41,426 nt of DNA, from positions 407,133 through 448,558 of the forward strand of contig NZ_HE978593.1 in the NCBI RefSeq assembly GCF_000312025.1, in the 5' to 3' direction. This document shows, in pieces, positions 38,263 through 41,426 of the stretch; position 1 is the first letter of the stretch; each line of letters begins with the position of its first letter. Under the pieces are notes generated by a model. It searched no databases, was not told where the DNA came from, and saw nothing but the letters and a program-made list of their open reading frames with translations. A program made the position numbers and the translations under genes. Source of the DNA: Peptoniphilus timonensis JC401. Lineage in GTDB: Bacteria; Bacillota; Clostridia; Tissierellales; Peptoniphilaceae.

Positions 38263-38957
38263 ATGAATATTTTTAGAGAAGCGAAGATTTTATTAGTTGA
38301 TGATGAGTCTGACTTAATAAATAGTATGTATAGTTTTTTAAAGAAAAAAGGCTTCAGTAATCTTTTAACAGCAAAAAATATTGCAGAAGCAAATTTCAAA
38401 CTCAAGAACAATAAAGTTGATTTAATGATATTAGATATAATGCTTCCAGATGGGAGTGGTTTTGACTTGTTAAAAGATCTTGAAAAAAATCCAACTTGCC
38501 TGTGATTGTTTTGTCGGCCTTAAGTGGTATTGACGACAAGAAAGAAGGATTTGATTTAGAAGTTGACGATTATATTGTAAAACCCTTTTTGCCTGAAGAC
38601 CTCTTATGGAGAATAGAAGCAGTCATTAGGAGAACTTATCAAAATAAAAATGAAAAAATAATCTTATCTGGTGGAATTGTTTTTGATAGAGAGAGGGCAA
38701 TGTTAATAAAGAATTACGAGGAGATACAATTGACGGCAAAGCAATTTAAAATTTTAGATTATCTTGCCACTAATATAAATAAAATTGTTTCAATAGATCA
38801 AATATTAGAAAAGTGTTGGGAAGAAAGTTTTGGTTACGAAAATACCCTTATTACACACATTTATAGGTTAAGGGATAAGCTTGAAGAAGATCCGGCGAAT
38901 CCACAAATACTTATTACAGTAAAGGGCTTGGGATACAAATTACTTGGAGATAATTAA
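38263..38957 (+). pseudogene. OmpR-family response regulator of the immunity transporter, frameshifted
   Basis: The first frame has the receiver pocket DDES and the phosphoacceptor Asp in MILDIMLPDGSG. One base appears missing close to A7 (38483-38489). The other frame picks up with LPVIVLSALSG and the Lys of DYIVKPF, followed by a winged helix (about 130-228: LTAKQFKILDYLATN, then a typical ILITVKGLGYKL end). The joined protein is about 231 aa, normal size. It is divergent from the transporter it probably controls and overlaps the kinase start. Confidence 0.88.
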
Positions 38958-40266
38958 GAATGTTAAATTATTTTTTAAAAAACTAAAGAAGTTTATATTA
39001 TTTATATTAATTTTATTGTTTTTAATGCTATCCTGCCTAACTGGAATTTTTTATTCTAGTTTTAAATTTTCAAAAAAGTATATAGATCCAAATAAGGTTT
39101 TTGAATTTTTAGAGGAGAACAAGGAAGAAGATAAAAATAAAGATAATTATTTTACAAAGGAAAATAAAAACTTTTTAGAAAAAAAGAATATTTGGGCAAT
39201 GAGAATTGATAAAAGTGGAGAAGTAATTGAAAGCTTTAACAAGCCTGTAGAAGTTAAAGGTAAATTTGACATAATTGATGTCGTAAGATTTACAAGGTAT
39301 TACTTAAATGATTATCCCGTTTTTACTTTTGTCCTAGATGATGGAATATTAGTTTTAGCTTATCCAAAAAATTCCTTAGATAAGTTTCCATTTAATTATT
39401 ATTCTTACGACTTAGCAAAAATAAATTTTTTTATTTTATTAATTAGCATACTCTTCTTTTCTTTACTTGTTTATTTATTTTATCTTTATGAAGTTAAAAG
39501 TATTTTTAAAAAATTAAATCCACTTCAAAAAGCTATCAATAATATTTTCGATGAAGATTATGTGGAAGTAGAAGAAGGAGAGTTAAAAGAAATTTCTAAA
39601 ACAATAAATGAAGCAAATGAGAAATTTACAAATCTCAAAAAAAGTCAAGCAAGTTGGCTTAGAGGGATTAGCCACGACGTAAGGACTCCTCTCACAAAAA
39701 TTTCTTGGGAGATGGAAGGGATTAAGACAAAAGAAAATTTAGACGAAGTCAAAAAAATTGAAGATCAAATTTTAAAAATAAGTAGAATTATTGAGGACTT
39801 AAATTTAACAAATAGTCTTGAGAACCTTAGTGATAAACACTTTGAGTATAAGGATCCAATCTCTGTCATAAGAAAGTTACTTGTAAATAGCTTAAATGAA
39901 AATTCTGACAAAGAAATTATTTTTGAGAATAAAATAAATAAAGAAATAAAAATAAAAATGGATAATCATTTATTTTATAGAATGCTGGAAAATATTTTAA
40001 ACAACAGTATTAAATACGGAAAGGGAAAAATTTTTTTAAATTATGAAATTTTACAAGACAGATTAGTTATATTAATTAAGAATGAGGGAAGACCTATTGA
40101 TGAAAGTATTATAAAAAGACTAGATGAAGAAAATTTATCAGATGTTCAAAGACATGGTATGGGCTTATTTGTATCAAAGCAAATTTGTAAGCTCCATAAG
40201 GGAGAGATGAAAATAGAAAATTATAATCAAGATGTAAGTGTATCTTTTATTTTTTATCTAAAATAA
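38944..40266 (+). CDS. Sensor histidine kinase of the immunity transporter
   Basis: 440 aa, TTG start overlapping the regulator end. Two membrane helices (about 16-38 and 155-180) bracket an extracytoplasmic domain of about 115 residues. A short linker is followed by the H-box WLRGISHDVRTPLTKISW and the ATPase domain. This has an N-box ENILNNSIKYG and a G2 box HGMGLFVSKQI, but the G1 position reads IKNEGRPID in place of DxGxG, as in some other lantibiotic-sensing kinases. The layout resembles NisK/SpaK/CprK-type kinases (family knowledge). Confidence 0.88.
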   Translation: MEIIKNVKLFFKKLKKFILFILILLFLMLSCLTGIFYSSFKFSKKYIDPNKVFEFLEENKEEDKNKDNYFTKENKNFLEKKNIWAMRIDKSGEVIESFNKPVEVKGKFDIIDVVRFTRYYLNDYPVFTFVLDDGILVLAYPKNSLDKFPFNYYSYDLAKINFFILLISILFFSLLVYLFYLYEVKSIFKKLNPLQKAINNIFDEDYVEVEEGELKEISKTINEANEKFTNLKKSQASWLRGISHDVRTPLTKISWEMEGIKTKENLDEVKKIEDQILKISRIIEDLNLTNSLENLSDKHFEYKDPISVIRKLLVNSLNENSDKEIIFENKINKEIKIKMDNHLFYRMLENILNNSIKYGKGKIFLNYEILQDRLVILIKNEGRPIDESIIKRLDEENLSDVQRHGMGLFVSKQICKLHKGEMKIENYNQDVSVSFIFYLK

Positions 40267-40305
40267 AAATAAACTATTAAGAAGCATCATCTTATGCCCA
40301 TAATA

Positions 40306-40335
40306 TTGACGATTACTTAATATTTGTAATATAAT
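40306..40335 (+). promoter_or_regulatory. Promoter of yebC
   Basis: TTGACG, 18 bases, TATAAT. The yebC start at 40380 has AAAGGTG upstream. No terminator stands out between the kinase stop at 40266 and this promoter. Confidence 0.65.
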
Positions 40336-40379
40336 AATCAATATGCTAAAAATAGTGATTTATATAGAAAGGTGATTAA

Positions 40380-41105
40380 ATGTCAGGACATTCTAAATGG
40401 AATAATATTAAAAATAAAAAAGGTAAGGAAGACGCAAAGAAAGGTAAAATTTTTACTAAACTTGCTAGACAAATAACTGTTGCAGCTAAGGAAGGTGGAC
40501 TTGATCCAGATTACAACCCTTCTCTTAAGGTTGCCATCGATAAGGCAAAAGCAGAAAATATGCCAAATGATAATATAGACAGAGCTGTTGCTAAAGCTGG
40601 TGGTGGAGATAACGACGATAACTTTGAAGAAATTGTTTATGAAGGTTATGGTCCAGGTGGAGTTGCGGTTATGGTTCATTGTTTAACTGATAATAGAAAC
40701 AGAACTGCTCCGGAAGTAAGACATATTTTCGATAAATATGCTGGAAATTTAGGTCAACCAGGTTGTGTATCTTTTATGTTTGATAAAAAGGGTTCTCTAG
40801 GAGTTTTAAAAGAAGGACTTGATGAGGATGAATTTACTTTAATTGCAATAGATGCTGGTGCTGAAGATGTAATTGACAGAGGAGAAGCTTTTGAAATTAT
40901 TACTGAACCAGAAGATTATCACAATGTAAGAAAAGTTTTAGAGGATGAAGGTCATACTTTTATCGAATCTGATATAACTTTTATTCCACAAACAGAAACA
41001 TCTCTTACAGAAGAAGATGACATTAAAAATATGGAAAAACTAATCGATGCTTTGGAAGATAATGATGATGTTACAGATGTCTTTACTTCATGGGAGAGAG
41101 ATTAA
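40380..41105 (+). CDS. yebC: YebC/PmpR-family protein
   Basis: 241 aa. Opening [14 protein letters not shown] and later [31 protein letters not shown] and the acidic C-terminus are hallmarks of the YebC/TACO1 family. Members bind DNA or aid translation of difficult (e.g. poly-proline) stretches; which applies here is not decidable from sequence. Normal family length. Its stop overlaps the deoC ATG by one base (TAATG), so the two are co-transcribed. Confidence 0.96.
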   Translation: MSGHSKWNNIKNKKGKEDAKKGKIFTKLARQITVAAKEGGLDPDYNPSLKVAIDKAKAENMPNDNIDRAVAKAGGGDNDDNFEEIVYEGYGPGGVAVMVHCLTDNRNRTAPEVRHIFDKYAGNLGQPGCVSFMFDKKGSLGVLKEGLDEDEFTLIAIDAGAEDVIDRGEAFEIITEPEDYHNVRKVLEDEGHTFIESDITFIPQTETSLTEEDDIKNMEKLIDALEDNDDVTDVFTSWERD

Positions 41106-41426
41106 TGGAAATTAATAGAATTATTGACCGTACATTATTAAAACCTGAATCTACTGAAGAACAAATAGATAAACTTTTAGAAGAAGCTAAAGAATATAAT
41201 TTCTTTTCAGTTTGCGTTAATCCAGTTTGGGTTAAAAAATGTGCCGAAAGTCTTAAAGATTCTGATGTAAAAGTTTGTACTGTAATTGGATTTCCACTTG
41301 GAGCCAACACAAAGGAAACAAAAGCTTTTGAAACAAAGAATGCTCTTGAAAATGGTGCAGATGAAATTGACATGGTAATTAATATTGGACTTCTTAAGTC
41401 TAAAAAATTTGATGCTGTAAAAGAAG
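41105..41426 (+). CDS. deoC: Deoxyribose-phosphate aldolase, 5' part
   Basis: The window ends inside the gene, after about 107 residues of an expected 215-220. [46 protein letters not shown] and [14 protein letters not shown] are the classical DeoC opening. The enzyme cleaves deoxyribose 5-phosphate to acetaldehyde and glyceraldehyde 3-phosphate in nucleoside catabolism. The catalytic lysines lie beyond the window edge. The start overlaps the yebC stop. Confidence 0.96.
   Translation, partial: MEINRIIDRTLLKPESTEEQIDKLLEEAKEYNFFSVCVNPVWVKKCAESLKDSDVKVCTVIGFPLGANTKETKAFETKNALENGADEIDMVINIGLLKSKKFDAVKE

Noticed and set aside
40383-40679. Minus-strand frame opposite yebC
   Set aside because: Antisense shadow of a highly conserved gene; no independent signals.

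Overview
The window looks like the chromosome of a low-GC Gram-positive anaerobe (Firmicutes). A Peptoniphilaceae/Tissierellia-type organism is my best guess, from the very A+T-rich codon use, the AGGAGG ribosome binding sites, T-box leaders and the gene repertoire (oleate hydratase, PepC, DUF853 ATPase, YebC, DeoC). I cannot name a genus. I see no tRNA, rRNA or CRISPR array.

Bases 1 to about 9,920 look like the end of an integrative element. They hold relics of a DnaD/DnaC-type replication module (1-459), a complete OmpR-type two-component system with a MacB/FtsX-type ABC transporter of the peptide-resistance class (655-5737, visibly richer in G+C than its surroundings), and a cassette of a SHOCT-like small protein plus three serine-recombinase-family genes (6122-9916). 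Bases 10,112 to 18,976 hold a second sensor/transporter module: a multi-pass NarL-type kinase with a LuxR-type regulator, two different ABC ATPase/permease pairs, and two very small membrane proteins.

From about 19.3 kb the content looks chromosomal. It starts with a TetR-type regulator and oleate hydratase, with a clean palindromic operator between them. Next comes a tightly overlapping three-gene operon of a MoxR-type AAA+ ATPase, a beta-propeller-like protein and a VWA (MIDAS) protein, 21.9-27.1 kb; this is the most interesting uncharacterised unit here. It is followed by a GNAT acetyltransferase, a YkvI-type membrane protein, a reverse-strand DUF853/HerA-like ATPase, a small ABC-type ATPase and aminopeptidase C. 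A gene-poor kilobase (33.1-34.1 kb) holds a truncated orphan T-box and a decayed IS200 transposase. Beyond it lies metY on the minus strand behind a complete T-box with an apparent Met (AUG) specifier and a consensus promoter. A lantibiotic-immunity/Cpr-like ABC transporter (ATPase plus two permeases, minus strand) diverges from its own two-component system. The window ends with yebC and the start of deoC.

Three separate two-component/ABC modules of the antimicrobial-peptide sensing and resistance type, each with a different regulator architecture, lie in 41 kb. At least nine genes carry single-base indels, nearly all in A or T runs, although both halves are otherwise well conserved. This is either recent decay or, more probably for several of them, base-calling error in the source sequence. 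I list those genes at their full reconstructed span.
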